A DNA stretch of 64,000 nt from an uncultured Acidimicrobiales bacterium. Its GTDB lineage: Bacteria > Actinomycetota > Acidimicrobiia > Acidimicrobiales > SZUA-35. The notes beneath the pieces are model-generated. The model saw only the letters and a list, made by a program, of their open reading frames with translations, ran no database searches and was not told the origin of the DNA. Positions 18,823 to 26,911 of this stretch are shown here, in pieces; position 1 is the stretch's first letter, and each line of letters starts with the position of its first letter. Position numbers and translations under genes: made by a program. Location: contig CALAJQ010000018.1 in NCBI GenBank assembly GCA_937922785.1, positions 186,001 through 250,000 of the forward strand. Direction: 5' to 3'.

Positions 18823-19542
18823 ATGGCATCGCCCGCTTATGAACAACTGTTGGTCGTTCAGGGCCATGACACGCTGGTTGATCAGCTGCGATACCGGCAC
18901 GCTCACCATGATCTACGGGGCGAACTAGCGGCTATCGAAGCCGAAATAGCTCAGACTGAATCAACAATGGCTGAGATCCAGGCAAACCACCACGAACTGG
19001 ACCGCGAGCGAAAGCGTCTCGATGACGAGGTAGCGAAGCTTCAGGCCAAGCGAGACGACATAAACGTCAAGCTCTATGACGGTTCTGTCACCGCAACTAA
19101 GGATCTGTTGGCGATGCAAGGTGAGGCGAAGTCCTTGGCCGAGCGGCAGGCGGGCATCGAAGACGAAGAGCTCGAGTTCATGGAGCAGATCGAAGGCGTC
19201 TCAGAGCTGCTATCTGAGGCCGAAGTCAAGCGACAGGCACTGTTGGACAAGGCGAGTGCGGTCAGTGCTGATCTTGATGTGAAGCTGGCAGAGGTTGACG
19301 CTCAGATATCGAGCGAAACCGCCCTTCGGGTGGCTGCAATCGAATCAGTTCCGGCCGAGCTGCTGGCCGCCTATGAAAAGTTGCGGTCGGACATGGGGGG
19401 CATCGCGGTGGCCAAGCTAAACGGAACAATCTGCGATGGCTGCCATATGACACTTTCTGCTGTGACAGTTGACCGAGCTAAGAAGGCTCCGGATGATGCG
19501 GTCATAAAGTGTGATGAATGTGGCCGTCTCTTAATCGTCTGA
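18823..19542 (+). CDS. C4-type zinc-ribbon coiled-coil protein (DUF164-like)
   Basis: The 239-residue protein is a long antiparallel coiled coil (about 5-180, rich in Glu, Lys, Ala and Gln) followed by a zinc ribbon with CDGCHMT and KCDECGR cysteine pairs (about 206-235). This arrangement is that of the widespread CT398/DUF164 family, often annotated as a possible nucleic-acid-binding or scaffold protein; the biochemical role is not settled. It begins directly after the penicillin-binding protein stop and is followed 12 bases later by a membrane-protein gene, so the three are probably cotranscribed. Confidence 0.88.
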   Translation: MASPAYEQLLVVQGHDTLVDQLRYRHAHHDLRGELAAIEAEIAQTESTMAEIQANHHELDRERKRLDDEVAKLQAKRDDINVKLYDGSVTATKDLLAMQGEAKSLAERQAGIEDEELEFMEQIEGVSELLSEAEVKRQALLDKASAVSADLDVKLAEVDAQISSETALRVAAIESVPAELLAAYEKLRSDMGGIAVAKLNGTICDGCHMTLSAVTVDRAKKAPDDAVIKCDECGRLLIV

Positions 19543-19554
19543 GATAACAGAAAT

Positions 19555-20040
19555 ATGTTCCTTTGGTTCGTGATCTTGGCACCTGTTGCAGTGGCGCAAG
19601 TGTTTAAGTCTCCAATGGTCGACTACCGGCTCGTAGTTGTTGGCGCCCTTCTGCCGCTCACTGAAGCCGTGTTTGGTGGGCCTCGCATACTGCACACGCT
19701 GGTCTTTAGCGTTGTAGCCATGGGGGCCGTGATGGCGCTGACGTCAAAGAAGCGTCTGCTTCGGCGCCGTCTGCTGGGTGTGCCGATTGGTCTGATGGTC
19801 CATTTGGTTCTAGACGCCTCATGGGCCGATCAGAACCTCTTTTGGTGGCCGGCATTTGGCTTTGACTTTCCTAGCGATGGCGTTCCTGCTTGGTCTCGCC
19901 AGCTTGAGGTCGGACTCCTATTGGAGCTGATTGCCGTTGGCGTAGGGGTGTGGGCCTACCGCCAGTATGAGCTGGACAAGCCGCAGAACAGAGAGCTGTT
20001 GATCAGCCAAGGGCAGCTATCAAGGTCGGTCCTTCAATGA
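19555..20040 (+). CDS. small integral membrane protein, YdjM-like
   Basis: The 161-residue protein has four or so hydrophobic segments and two conserved-looking His/Asp positions, in RILHTLVFS and MVHLVLDASWADQNLFWWP. That HxxxD-type arrangement resembles the YdjM/LexA-regulated inner-membrane putative metal-dependent hydrolases, but the match is by pattern only. The GTG/ATG start at 19555 follows the zinc-ribbon gene closely, and the stop overlaps the next start by ATGA. Confidence 0.7.
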   Translation: MFLWFVILAPVAVAQVFKSPMVDYRLVVVGALLPLTEAVFGGPRILHTLVFSVVAMGAVMALTSKKRLLRRRLLGVPIGLMVHLVLDASWADQNLFWWPAFGFDFPSDGVPAWSRQLEVGLLLELIAVGVGVWAYRQYELDKPQNRELLISQGQLSRSVLQ

Positions 20041-20711
20041 CCGCCACTCGGGTTCAACAGTTCGATTATCAGACCGGTCAGCCTCGGCCGAGGTGGCGGG
20101 GGCGTCTTCACGCGTGGTCGGTGGCTGCTTGGATCCCTGCCTCGGTTTTGTTATTGCTGCGAGCCTCAAGCGGATCAGCGTGGATTGCGTTGTCTATCTA
20201 CGCGGCGTCGGTATTGGCTGTCTTTGCGGTGTCGGCTTGCTACCACCGCCTCACCGTTACTGCTGAGTCTCAGCGGAAGATGGCGCGGGTTGACCATTCG
20301 ATGATCTTCATTCAAATTGCCGGAACCTATACACCGGTGTGTGTTTTGGCCTTGCCCCGGGCTTGGGGAATTTCGCTGCTTGCGGTGGTTTGGGGTCTTG
20401 CCGCAGTTGGAATCAGCATGAAGGTTTTTGGCACGAGGCGGCTTTGGTACTGGGCTAACGCAATGTACGGGGTTGTTGGTTGCGTAGCCTTCGTGGCGCT
20501 TCCAGTTGTCTACCGAAGCCTTGGACCGTTGGCGTTTGTGGCCTGCCTGGGCGGGGGAGTGGCCTATGGAGTCGGCGCCGTAATCTTCTACAAACGCTAT
20601 GGCAACAAGTTCCCGCTGACGTTCGGCTACCACGAGTACTGGCACCTGTTCACCGTGTTGGGAGCTCTTGCCCACTACCTGATGGTGTGGCAAATAGTGG
20701 GAGCGGCTTAG
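20037..20711 (+). CDS. TrhA / hemolysin III family (PAQR) membrane protein
   Basis: The 224-residue protein with seven hydrophobic segments matches the bacterial PAQR family: ACYHRL in an early helix, RVDHSMIFIQIAGTYTPVCV in the middle and GYHEYWHLFTVLGALAHY near the end. The three conserved histidine sites and serine/aspartate positions form the intramembrane metal site of this family. Bacterial members have been named hemolysin III or TrhA and linked to membrane lipid homeostasis; haemolysis is not implied. It is translationally coupled to the preceding gene (4-base overlap) and its stop overlaps the convergent desaturase-family gene by 4 bases. Confidence 0.92.
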   Translation: MTATRVQQFDYQTGQPRPRWRGRLHAWSVAAWIPASVLLLLRASSGSAWIALSIYAASVLAVFAVSACYHRLTVTAESQRKMARVDHSMIFIQIAGTYTPVCVLALPRAWGISLLAVVWGLAAVGISMKVFGTRRLWYWANAMYGVVGCVAFVALPVVYRSLGPLAFVACLGGGVAYGVGAVIFYKRYGNKFPLTFGYHEYWHLFTVLGALAHYLMVWQIVGAA

Positions 20712-21556
20712 GCCGCTTGCCGAAGCTTGCGGAATGGATACAAGAACTGCTTAATAAGTGCTTTAGGCACGCCAGCCAAAGTTGTTGCGTCGGCTGGGGC
20801 TAGTTCTTCGTCGAGCCCAACTGGCGGGAAGTCTTCAGGTCCGGGAACGAGTGCTGTGCCAAACATTCGGTCCCAAATGGTGAGTGTGGCTCCGAAGTTT
20901 GAGTCGTAGTGCTCTTCAAGCGTCGAATGATGAAGGCGATGCCATTGAGGGGTCACGACCAGAGCGTCTACTCGGCCAAGCCGGACTTTGATGTTGGAGT
21001 GATGGAAGTAGAACAGAACTGTCCGAGTCGCAGCTACCAAGCCAAAGACCATGGCTGACTCCTGAACAATGAGGAAAGGGATAGCCAACACAGTTGATCC
21101 GACGATGACGTCTACTGGATGGCTTCGCAGTGATGCCCAGAAGTTCATGTGGGGTGCGGAGTGGTGAATGGTGTGAAAGCGCCAAAGCACTGGGACACGG
21201 TGACGAAGGCGGTGCGACCACCAATCGACGAAGTCCACGACCAGGAAACCGACCATCACCCGGATTGCGATTGGCCACTCTTGAATACGCTGGAAACCGT
21301 CCCACGAGAGCGCACCGCCAAGCGCTTTGCTGATCGCGGCGAACTCAAGCACGATGAAGATGGCAGTAAGCGGTGCTGCGATAAGGGTCCAACCTGCGCT
21401 TGTTGCCGACGAGCCTTTGAAGGCCTTAGTGATCGGGAACCGTCGTTGCAGGGCGAACAGCACTATGCCGGTAACGATTACCGGCACACTAAGCAGGCCA
21501 GCGTTCTGATAGACGCTAACGAGCCGATCGAGCAGGGCGTTCAAGACTTCGGCCAT
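20708..21556 (-). CDS. sterol desaturase / fatty-acid hydroxylase family protein
   Basis: The 282-residue membrane protein has the histidine clusters of the di-iron sterol desaturase superfamily: HRLRH (about residue 110), HTIHH (about 123) and WHRLHH (about 210), with HS and H residues between them. Several hydrophobic segments flank the clusters. Members hydroxylate or desaturate sterols, carotenoids or fatty acids at the membrane; the substrate is not predictable. The frame stays open back to 21949, across tandem repeats and the RNase P RNA gene, but ATG 21556 (MAEVLNALL) is where family-like sequence begins. Confidence 0.9.
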   Translation of the reverse strand: MAEVLNALLDRLVSVYQNAGLLSVPVIVTGIVLFALQRRFPITKAFKGSSATSAGWTLIAAPLTAIFIVLEFAAISKALGGALSWDGFQRIQEWPIAIRVMVGFLVVDFVDWWSHRLRHRVPVLWRFHTIHHSAPHMNFWASLRSHPVDVIVGSTVLAIPFLIVQESAMVFGLVAATRTVLFYFHHSNIKVRLGRVDALVVTPQWHRLHHSTLEEHYDSNFGATLTIWDRMFGTALVPGPEDFPPVGLDEELAPADATTLAGVPKALIKQFLYPFRKLRQAA

Positions 21557-21702
21557 CGTAAAATTACGCCCACTTTGTTCATCGCCCACCCTTGAATCCA
21601 GGAGTGGATCCGCAAGACCAGAAGATACACGTCCAAATCCCCAAAAGGAGCATCTAAGAAACCAACCCATCAAAATGAGCCGTCCGGACCCACAAAAGGC
21701 AG

Positions 21703-21822
21703 CCTCCCGACCAGCGAACAAGTACCAAGGCGCGTCCCGACCAGTGAAAAAGTACCAAGGCGCGTCCCGACCAGTGAACCGATGCAAACGTGCGTCCCGA
21801 CCAGTGAACCGATAAAGGCGCG
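21703..21822. repeat. 30-bp tandem repeat, four copies
   Basis: Four contiguous units of exactly 30 bases start at 21703, 21733, 21763 and 21793. Each begins CSTCCCGACCAGYGAA; units 1 and 2 are nearly identical and units 3 and 4 diverge in their second halves. There are no spacers, so it is not a CRISPR array. On the minus strand the unit would read FTGRDAPWYF, in frame with the downstream desaturase-family gene, but no start codon or ribosome site supports translation. It lies just beyond the 3' end of the RNase P RNA gene. Confidence 0.9.
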
Positions 21823-21843
21823 GCCTCCGTGGCCGGGGAACGG
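21821..21843. repeat. 23-nt palindromic element, copy 1
   Basis: The stretch can form a CGGCC/GGCCG hairpin with a five-base loop, followed by GGGAACGG. It differs by a single base from the element at 52768-52790. It lies immediately before the 3' end of the RNase P RNA gene (read on the minus strand, immediately after it) and may act as a transcript end or be a small dispersed repeat. Confidence 0.6.
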
Positions 21844-21849
21844 CAAAGA

Positions 21850-22228
21850 CAGGGTGAGTCAGTCTGTAAGCGGGGTTCTGTTCCCGGGCTTGTTGCCAAG
21901 CTCCGATTAGTGACCATCCATCTATGCAGCCCACCTGAAGACTGATCACCGCAAGCGGGATCTAACGAACAGCTAATGTCTTCGGTTTGGCCTTGCTCCG
22001 TGTGGGGTTTACCTAGCCAGCCAAGTCGCCTTAGCTGCTGGTGCGCTCTTACCGCACCGTTTCAACCTCACCTGTGACTGGTTGCCCAGCCCATCGGCGG
22101 TCTGTTTTCTGTGGCACTTTCCTGCGGGTCACCCCGACTGGCCGTTAGCCAGCACACTGTTCTGCGGAGCCCCGACTTTCCTCGAACGATGAAGCCATCG
22201 CCCGCGGTCACTCAACTGACTCACCCTG
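21850..22228 (-). ncRNA. rnpB: RNase P RNA (bacterial type A-like)
   Basis: Read on the minus strand, the segment has the hallmarks of the catalytic RNA of RNase P, which matures tRNA 5' ends. The 5' portion has GAGGAAAGTCGGGGCTCC (P3/P4 region), the middle AAACCCCACACGGAGCAA and the 3' end ACAGAACCCCGCTTACAGAC. The terminal P1 helix pairs CAGGGTGAGTCAG at the 5' end with CTGACTCACCCTG at the 3' end, which sets the boundaries at about 22228 and 21850. The length of about 379 nt is typical. A weak -10-like TACCGT at 22242-22237 is suitably placed. Any ORFs drawn across this region are spurious. Confidence 0.96.
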
Positions 22229-22249
22229 GAAGACAGACGGTAGCAGTCT

Positions 22250-22395
22250 GGGAACTGACCTGGCTACCAGCCACCACTTCGGAATTGACCTGGCTACCAG
22301 CCACCAATTTCGAACTGACCTGGGAACCAGCCGGGTTTGACTGGGTACACCGCCAGAACGGAATTTTTGACGGTTAGCCAGGTCAATTCGGGAGT
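22250..22395. repeat. dispersed repeat cluster, copy 2
   Basis: Three units of the GACCTGGCTACCAGCC type (from about 22257, 22288 and 22318) are followed by one TTTGACTGGGTACACCGCC unit at 22337-22355, the same building blocks as copy 1 at 3405. GAATTGACCTGGCTA at 22282-22296 recurs inverted at 22375-22389, so the cluster is partly palindromic. It lies directly upstream of the RNase P RNA gene, overlapping where its -35 region would be, and ends before the stop of the next minus-strand gene. Confidence 0.85.
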
Positions 22396-22409
22396 GGGGA
22401 GGGCTGGTT

Positions 22410-22805
22410 TTAGAGGGCTTGGTTTCCTATGTTGCGGCGGGACCAGTCGGCGAAGATTGCCCCGGCGACACCGGCTGCTGCTGCAATCAGCGCAGTTAGC
22501 GGCAATGCCAGCCAGGTAATGTCTTCGCCGGAGGCGATCCTTCGGATGATTCCAAACGCCTGGATGACTGCCCACGCTGCCCACGCAGCGGCTAGTCCGT
22601 GAACCATTGGCGTGTCTGTCCGAAGCCTTCCGGCGCCAAAGCCGGCAATAACAAAGCCGAGCATTGTGATGGCAAAGAAGAGGAAAGACCAGATGCCGCG
22701 GTTCGATTCATCCACCAGCAAGGCGGCTCCGATGGCGGCTGGCACTAATAGCATCAGTCCGGCCGTGGCCGCGGTGCGGACTACTTTCCAATCGAGGTTC
22801 AACAC
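22410..22805 (-). CDS. hypothetical membrane protein (about 131 aa, four helices)
   Basis: The hydrophobic core from GLMLLVPAAIGAALLV to ALPLTALIAAAAGVAGAIFA has four predicted membrane segments with a loop containing GRLRTDTPMVHG between helices 2 and 3. The frame is open to 23138, but that would overlap the start of the divergent rubrerythrin-like gene and the extra sequence is low-quality. GTG 22805 (VLNLDWKV) is chosen as start. The pattern is similar to the small TIGR04086-type membrane proteins, but no function can be given. Confidence 0.6.
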   Translation of the reverse strand: MLNLDWKVVRTAATAGLMLLVPAAIGAALLVDESNRGIWSFLFFAITMLGFVIAGFGAGRLRTDTPMVHGLAAAWAAWAVIQAFGIIRRIASGEDITWLALPLTALIAAAAGVAGAIFADWSRRNIGNQAL

Positions 22806-22900
22806 ACCGCGAATTGTACTAGTTGATGTGCTTGCACCGTGACCGCCTACGGGCGGGTAACTCTCAGTCGGTGAAGGCTCCAAGTAGATAGGCTCACTTC

Positions 22901-23326
22901 GTGCAAGAACTAGCGGGTTCCCAAACTGAAGCCAACTTAAAGATCGCCTTCGCCCGAGAGAGCGAGGCCAGCAGGCGCTACCTTTACTTTGCCCAGCAGG
23001 CCGACATCGAGGGTTACCCGCAAATTGCCGAGCTGTTCCGTTCAGTCGCCGACGGTGAGACTGGCCGTGCGCTCGGCCATCTAGACTTCTTGGCTGAAGT
23101 TGGCGACCCAGCGACCGGTCAACCAATCGAGTCGACAAGTGACTCGCTCAGGTCTGCGATTGCTAGCGAACTTCATGAATCTAACAACATGTATCCAGCC
23201 TTTTCCGAGACGGCCAGGGCCGAGGGTTTTGGTGATATTGCCGACTGGCTAGAGACTGTTGCGGCCGCCGACAAGACCAACGCAGATCGGTTCTCGGCCG
23301 GACTGTCAAGCATTGATGATCGATAA
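22901..23326 (+). CDS. rubrerythrin-like four-helix protein with degenerate metal site
   Basis: The 141-residue protein starts at GTG 22901. It follows the single-domain rubrerythrin pattern: FARESEASRRYLYFAQQAD in helix 1, GETGRALGHLDFLAEVGDP in helix 2, SELHESNNMYPAFSETAR in helix 3 and ADKTNADRF in helix 4, with no rubredoxin domain. Rubrerythrins reduce peroxides at a di-iron site. Compared with the usual ETGH and ERSH ligand motifs, helix 2 has ETGR and helix 4 has DKTN, so two histidines and one glutamate that normally bind iron appear replaced. It may bind metal differently or not at all. It precedes trpD by 21 bases on the same strand. Confidence 0.82.
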   Translation: MQELAGSQTEANLKIAFARESEASRRYLYFAQQADIEGYPQIAELFRSVADGETGRALGHLDFLAEVGDPATGQPIESTSDSLRSAIASELHESNNMYPAFSETARAEGFGDIADWLETVAAADKTNADRFSAGLSSIDDR

Positions 23327-23347
23327 AATCGCGTAGGAGCCCCACCG

Positions 23348-24415
23348 ATGACTGAACTGACGACTGAACTGACGACTGAACCGATAGCTGAATTCGATTG
23401 GTCAGAAGTGTTGACTGTCGTGGCTGACCGGGGCGACTTGACTTCAGCCCAAGCAAAGACTGCGATGACTGAAGTGCTCGAAGGACGCGCCACGAGTGCC
23501 CAGTTGGCTGGATTCATCGTCGGACTTCGAGTCAAAGGTGAATCCGTTGATGAAATGTTGGGCATGGTCGAGGCGATGTTTGGTGCGTCAACACCACTGA
23601 ACCTGCCCTCCGAAGCAGTCGACATTGTGGGTACAGGCGGCAGCGCTCACCGACGCAAGCATGCGCTGAATATCTCCACAATGGCCTGTTTTGTTGCTGC
23701 CGCAGCAGGGGCGACCGTTTGTAAGCACGGCAACTACAAGGCATCCTCAACTTCGGGATCGTTTAACTTCCTCGAGTCGATTGGGGTCCGAACGGATCTA
23801 ACTCCACAAGAGTTAGAAGCCTGTGTGGCTGAGGCCGGCATCGGCTTTGCATTGGCCAGAACCTTCCACCCGGCCATGCGGCACGCTGGCCCAGCGAGGG
23901 CCGAGTTGGGAATCCCGACGGTCATCAACGTCCTGGGCCCGATGTCGCATCCCGGACGAGTCAAGCGCCAAGTCATTGGTACTCCTGATCCGGAGATGGG
24001 TGATCGAATGGCCCAGGTCATGAGTCGGGTTGGTTCGGATTTGGTATGGGTCGTGTCGGGGGCAGATGGCCTTGACGAGCTGTCGACAACCGGCCCAAAC
24101 ATCGTCCGAATTGTCACTCCTGGCCAGGTTGACCGGATCGAAATAGCGCCCGAGGATGCGGGCCTGGCGCAGATATCAGGTCTAGATCAACTGGTCGGCG
24201 GATCCGAGGCCGACAATGCTGTGCTGTTTCAACAGATGCTTGATGGCCAAGAGGGTCCGGTAACTGAGATCGTGTTGTTCAACGCTGCGGCTGCCCTGGT
24301 TGTTGCCGGTCGGGTTGACGACCTGAGTTCGGCAGTCCAGTCTTGTAGGCAAGCATTAACAAATGGGCTTGTGGCGGCAAAACTCCAACAGCTGAAAACC
24401 AGCATTTCTAGCTAA
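23348..24415 (+). CDS. trpD: anthranilate phosphoribosyltransferase
   Basis: The 355-residue enzyme joins anthranilate to phosphoribosyl pyrophosphate in tryptophan synthesis, in the cytoplasm. Visible motifs are DIVGTGGSAHRRKHALNIST (PRPP loop, about 96-115), KHGNYKASSTSGS and FHPAMRHAGPARAELGIPT with the anthranilate-site arginines, then NVLGPMSHPG. The start ATG 23348 follows AGGAG with good spacing. The extreme N-terminus carries a small repeat (TELTTELTTEP) from a 12-base duplication. No other trp genes are adjacent. Confidence 0.95.
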   Translation: MTELTTELTTEPIAEFDWSEVLTVVADRGDLTSAQAKTAMTEVLEGRATSAQLAGFIVGLRVKGESVDEMLGMVEAMFGASTPLNLPSEAVDIVGTGGSAHRRKHALNISTMACFVAAAAGATVCKHGNYKASSTSGSFNFLESIGVRTDLTPQELEACVAEAGIGFALARTFHPAMRHAGPARAELGIPTVINVLGPMSHPGRVKRQVIGTPDPEMGDRMAQVMSRVGSDLVWVVSGADGLDELSTTGPNIVRIVTPGQVDRIEIAPEDAGLAQISGLDQLVGGSEADNAVLFQQMLDGQEGPVTEIVLFNAAAALVVAGRVDDLSSAVQSCRQALTNGLVAAKLQQLKTSISS

Positions 24416-24502
24416 GGATCGCTCTTTAGTACGAAACTGCTGAAGTTCTGCTTCGACTGGCCGATTGTTTGGTGTTGAAGAATTACTAGAGGAGTTTTGG
24501 CT

Positions 24503-26911
24503 ATGGAAGCCGAGTCGCTAAGCGCAGCGTGTGAGCTGGCATTCAGTGTGGCCCGAGACGGGGTAGAGGCAACGCCTCCCGTCGACCCGCCTACACCGAT
24601 GCGGAGCTTTTTATATGTAGCCCAGTTACCTAAGCGTGCCATGACGGTTGCGCAGCGGGTAATTGATGAAGACCCCGAGTTTCGTGCTCAGGTTGCTTCT
24701 AAGGCCACACCGGAGTCAGTCGGTGAGATTGGCCACCTTTGGTTGACACGACCTGACGGTTGGGAGTCTTCAATAGCAGAAATCGAGGAACGCGGCGTCG
24801 AAGCCGCAGATTCTGCTCCAGATGAGACAGCAGCCGATGTAGGCGACTCTGGAACGCCGCCTCCACCTCCTCCTCCGCCTCCGCCAGGTCTTGCCCCGGC
24901 AGCTCCGTCTTTGGCTGGTGTGGCTGCTCCTGGTTCTGGTGATTCAGAAAGCTCATCTGAAATAACCTCTCATGACGTCATCCGTGAAGAGCTGGATGGT
25001 CTTGAGGGCCTCGCGTCACGCTTGTCTGAGGACCGCCGCCAGGTGAGCACCGATATCGAGTCGGTGAAGGGATCCGCTGATGGCGGTATCACTGTTCAGA
25101 TTGAGGCGCTGCGTCAAGATCTGGCAAACATCCGAGCCGAGCGTGATCGTGCCCAGGATCAGAAAGAACTCTCAATCGTTCGCCAGGCTGAGCTTGCCGA
25201 CGAGATTGCTGAACTGCGTCGACTCATCGCTTCTCTCGAAGAAGAGCGTGCAGGCATCCAGGCAACTCTCGCTCAGGCTGAAGAGCAGGTTGCCGGTGTC
25301 CAAATCGTCGTCGCCGACCTTGAGACTCAGCGAGATCAGGTCATCGAAGAACGAGATGCCCTCAGTACAGAGCGTGATGAACTAACGATCAGGCGCGACG
25401 AGCTCTTAGCTCAGACCGAATCACTAACCAACGAACGAGCTTCGCTAACAGCAGAAGTAGCCGATCTTGGCGCCCAGCGAGACGCACTCACATTCGAGCG
25501 TGACAACCTGATAGGCGAACGCGATGACCTGACTGGTCAGCTAGAACAGGCTGGCTCCAACGCCGAAGTCCTCGAGACTCAGATCAGCGATATCAGCGGT
25601 CAAGCCGCAGCCCTTCAGCAACAGTTCGAAACACTGTCTGCAGAACGTGCCGCAGTGGGCGCCGAACTCCAGCGCCTCAATGTTGACGTCAACCAGACCA
25701 GCGAGGCCCGCCGCACCATGGTGGAAGCCCTTGCCGGTCAGATTGCTGACCTTAAGGGCGAGCGAGATGTTCTTGCTAGCAACCTTGAGCAAAGCCAACA
25801 GTCGCTTGCCTCGTTGCGTGGTGCGTTCAGCTCAGCAACTCAGACTCTCAACTCCGAGCTTGATCGAGTCGACTCGGCCAACGCCGAAGTTGCAGCCACC
25901 GAGGTCAGCCTTACATCTGCACTGCAGAACACTGGGTCTCGCTTGGACGAATTGATGGTGGCTCCCGAGCCTGCTGCTCCAAACCTTTCGGTTCTAGACA
26001 GCAGCCTCGATGATGGCGCCGGTCAGATCAACTTCGTTGCCGAGATCCCACCAGCACCGACCTCATCGTTTGTTGCTGCCACTGACGGACCCACCTATTC
26101 GGCTCCGCCTCCACCTCCTCCAGCACCACCAGTTGATGCCGATTTGGGGTCAGTATCGGCTCCAAACGCAGATGTTGATCAGTTCAGCGCTGGTGAAGCG
26201 CTTGATGTCGATGGCGAAGCCGCAAGTGAAGCGGTTGCCGACGTCGAAGAATCAGTGCCCGAGATCGACCCGTCAAGCGTGTTTAGCGGAGTAGCCGCTA
26301 GCCAGCCTGACGAGCTTGATGCGGTTGGCGCAGAGATTGCGGCAGAACTAGGGCACGATCCCGTAGTGGCTCCAGTGGATGTGATCGATGAAGACATGTC
26401 TGAAGTCGTCGATGACCCAGAGCCTGCTACTCCAGAGGCCCTGACCGCAACCGAACAGTCATCGGGTCGCCGAGCCGTGGCAATCCCGGATTCTCTTGAG
26501 CCTGGTTCGAAGGCTCTTGCAGAGCATGTGGTTAACACTGCAGACTTGGTAGTACTAGTTCAAGGCGATGCTGTTGCCTCAATGGGCTGGCCAGCTATGA
26601 CAGTGGCTGAACAGCGTGGCGCCTTGGTCACCTATCTCAACATCTTGGCCGGCGACACCGGTGCGGCTCCTGACGTCATGTTTGATGCAACTCTTGGTGG
26701 CGAGGACGACCTTCCTGAGTCACGCGTCGTTCGAATTCGTCTGAGTAACGCAGAAAGCAGCGACACCGATCAGATCGCAGCTTTGATTGCCAGCTACCCG
26801 GAAGAGTGGCCAGTTGCAGTTGTAACTGAAGATGAAGTACTAGCTGCCCGAGCAACAGCTGCAGGCGCAACTGTTCTCGACAACGGTCAACTTCTAGATC
26901 TCTTCGACTGA
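24503..26911 (+). CDS. NYN/PIN-domain protein with very long coiled coil
   Basis: ATG 24503 is preferred to TTG 24497 because GAGGAG lies 8 bases upstream. The 802-residue protein has an N-terminal domain (about 1-95, with FLYVAQLPKRAMTVAQRVID and HLWLTRPDGW), a proline run (about 119-128), about 330 residues of coiled coil with recurring ERD segments, an acidic Pro/Ala-rich linker and a C-terminal domain (about 680-802). That domain follows the YacP/NYN nuclease pattern: VVLVQGDAV, AEQRGALVTYL, DVMFDA, SSDTDQI and VAVVTEDEV. The same order is seen in actinobacterial NYN proteins, where it is thought to be an RNA nuclease. Here the first catalytic Asp (normally in VDGYN) is Gln, so activity is doubtful. 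The 3' end overlaps mftF by 25 bases. Confidence 0.8.
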   Translation: MEAESLSAACELAFSVARDGVEATPPVDPPTPMRSFLYVAQLPKRAMTVAQRVIDEDPEFRAQVASKATPESVGEIGHLWLTRPDGWESSIAEIEERGVEAADSAPDETAADVGDSGTPPPPPPPPPPGLAPAAPSLAGVAAPGSGDSESSSEITSHDVIREELDGLEGLASRLSEDRRQVSTDIESVKGSADGGITVQIEALRQDLANIRAERDRAQDQKELSIVRQAELADEIAELRRLIASLEEERAGIQATLAQAEEQVAGVQIVVADLETQRDQVIEERDALSTERDELTIRRDELLAQTESLTNERASLTAEVADLGAQRDALTFERDNLIGERDDLTGQLEQAGSNAEVLETQISDISGQAAALQQQFETLSAERAAVGAELQRLNVDVNQTSEARRTMVEALAGQIADLKGERDVLASNLEQSQQSLASLRGAFSSATQTLNSELDRVDSANAEVAATEVSLTSALQNTGSRLDELMVAPEPAAPNLSVLDSSLDDGAGQINFVAEIPPAPTSSFVAATDGPTYSAPPPPPPAPPVDADLGSVSAPNADVDQFSAGEALDVDGEAASEAVADVEESVPEIDPSSVFSGVAASQPDELDAVGAEIAAELGHDPVVAPVDVIDEDMSEVVDDPEPATPEALTATEQSSGRRAVAIPDSLEPGSKALAEHVVNTADLVVLVQGDAVASMGWPAMTVAEQRGALVTYLNILAGDTGAAPDVMFDATLGGEDDLPESRVVRIRLSNAESSDTDQIAALIASYPEEWPVAVVTEDEVLAARATAAGATVLDNGQLLDLFD

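Noticed and set aside
21703-21822. Possible CRISPR array
   Set aside because: The 30-base units are contiguous without spacers and no cas genes are present.
21557-21949. N-terminal extension of the desaturase-family protein to 413 residues
   Set aside because: It would cover 30-bp tandem repeats and the 3' end of the RNase P RNA gene; ATG 21556 gives a normal family length.
22111-22377. Plus-strand ORF of 88 codons
   Set aside because: It lies across the RNase P RNA gene and the repeat cluster and resembles no protein.
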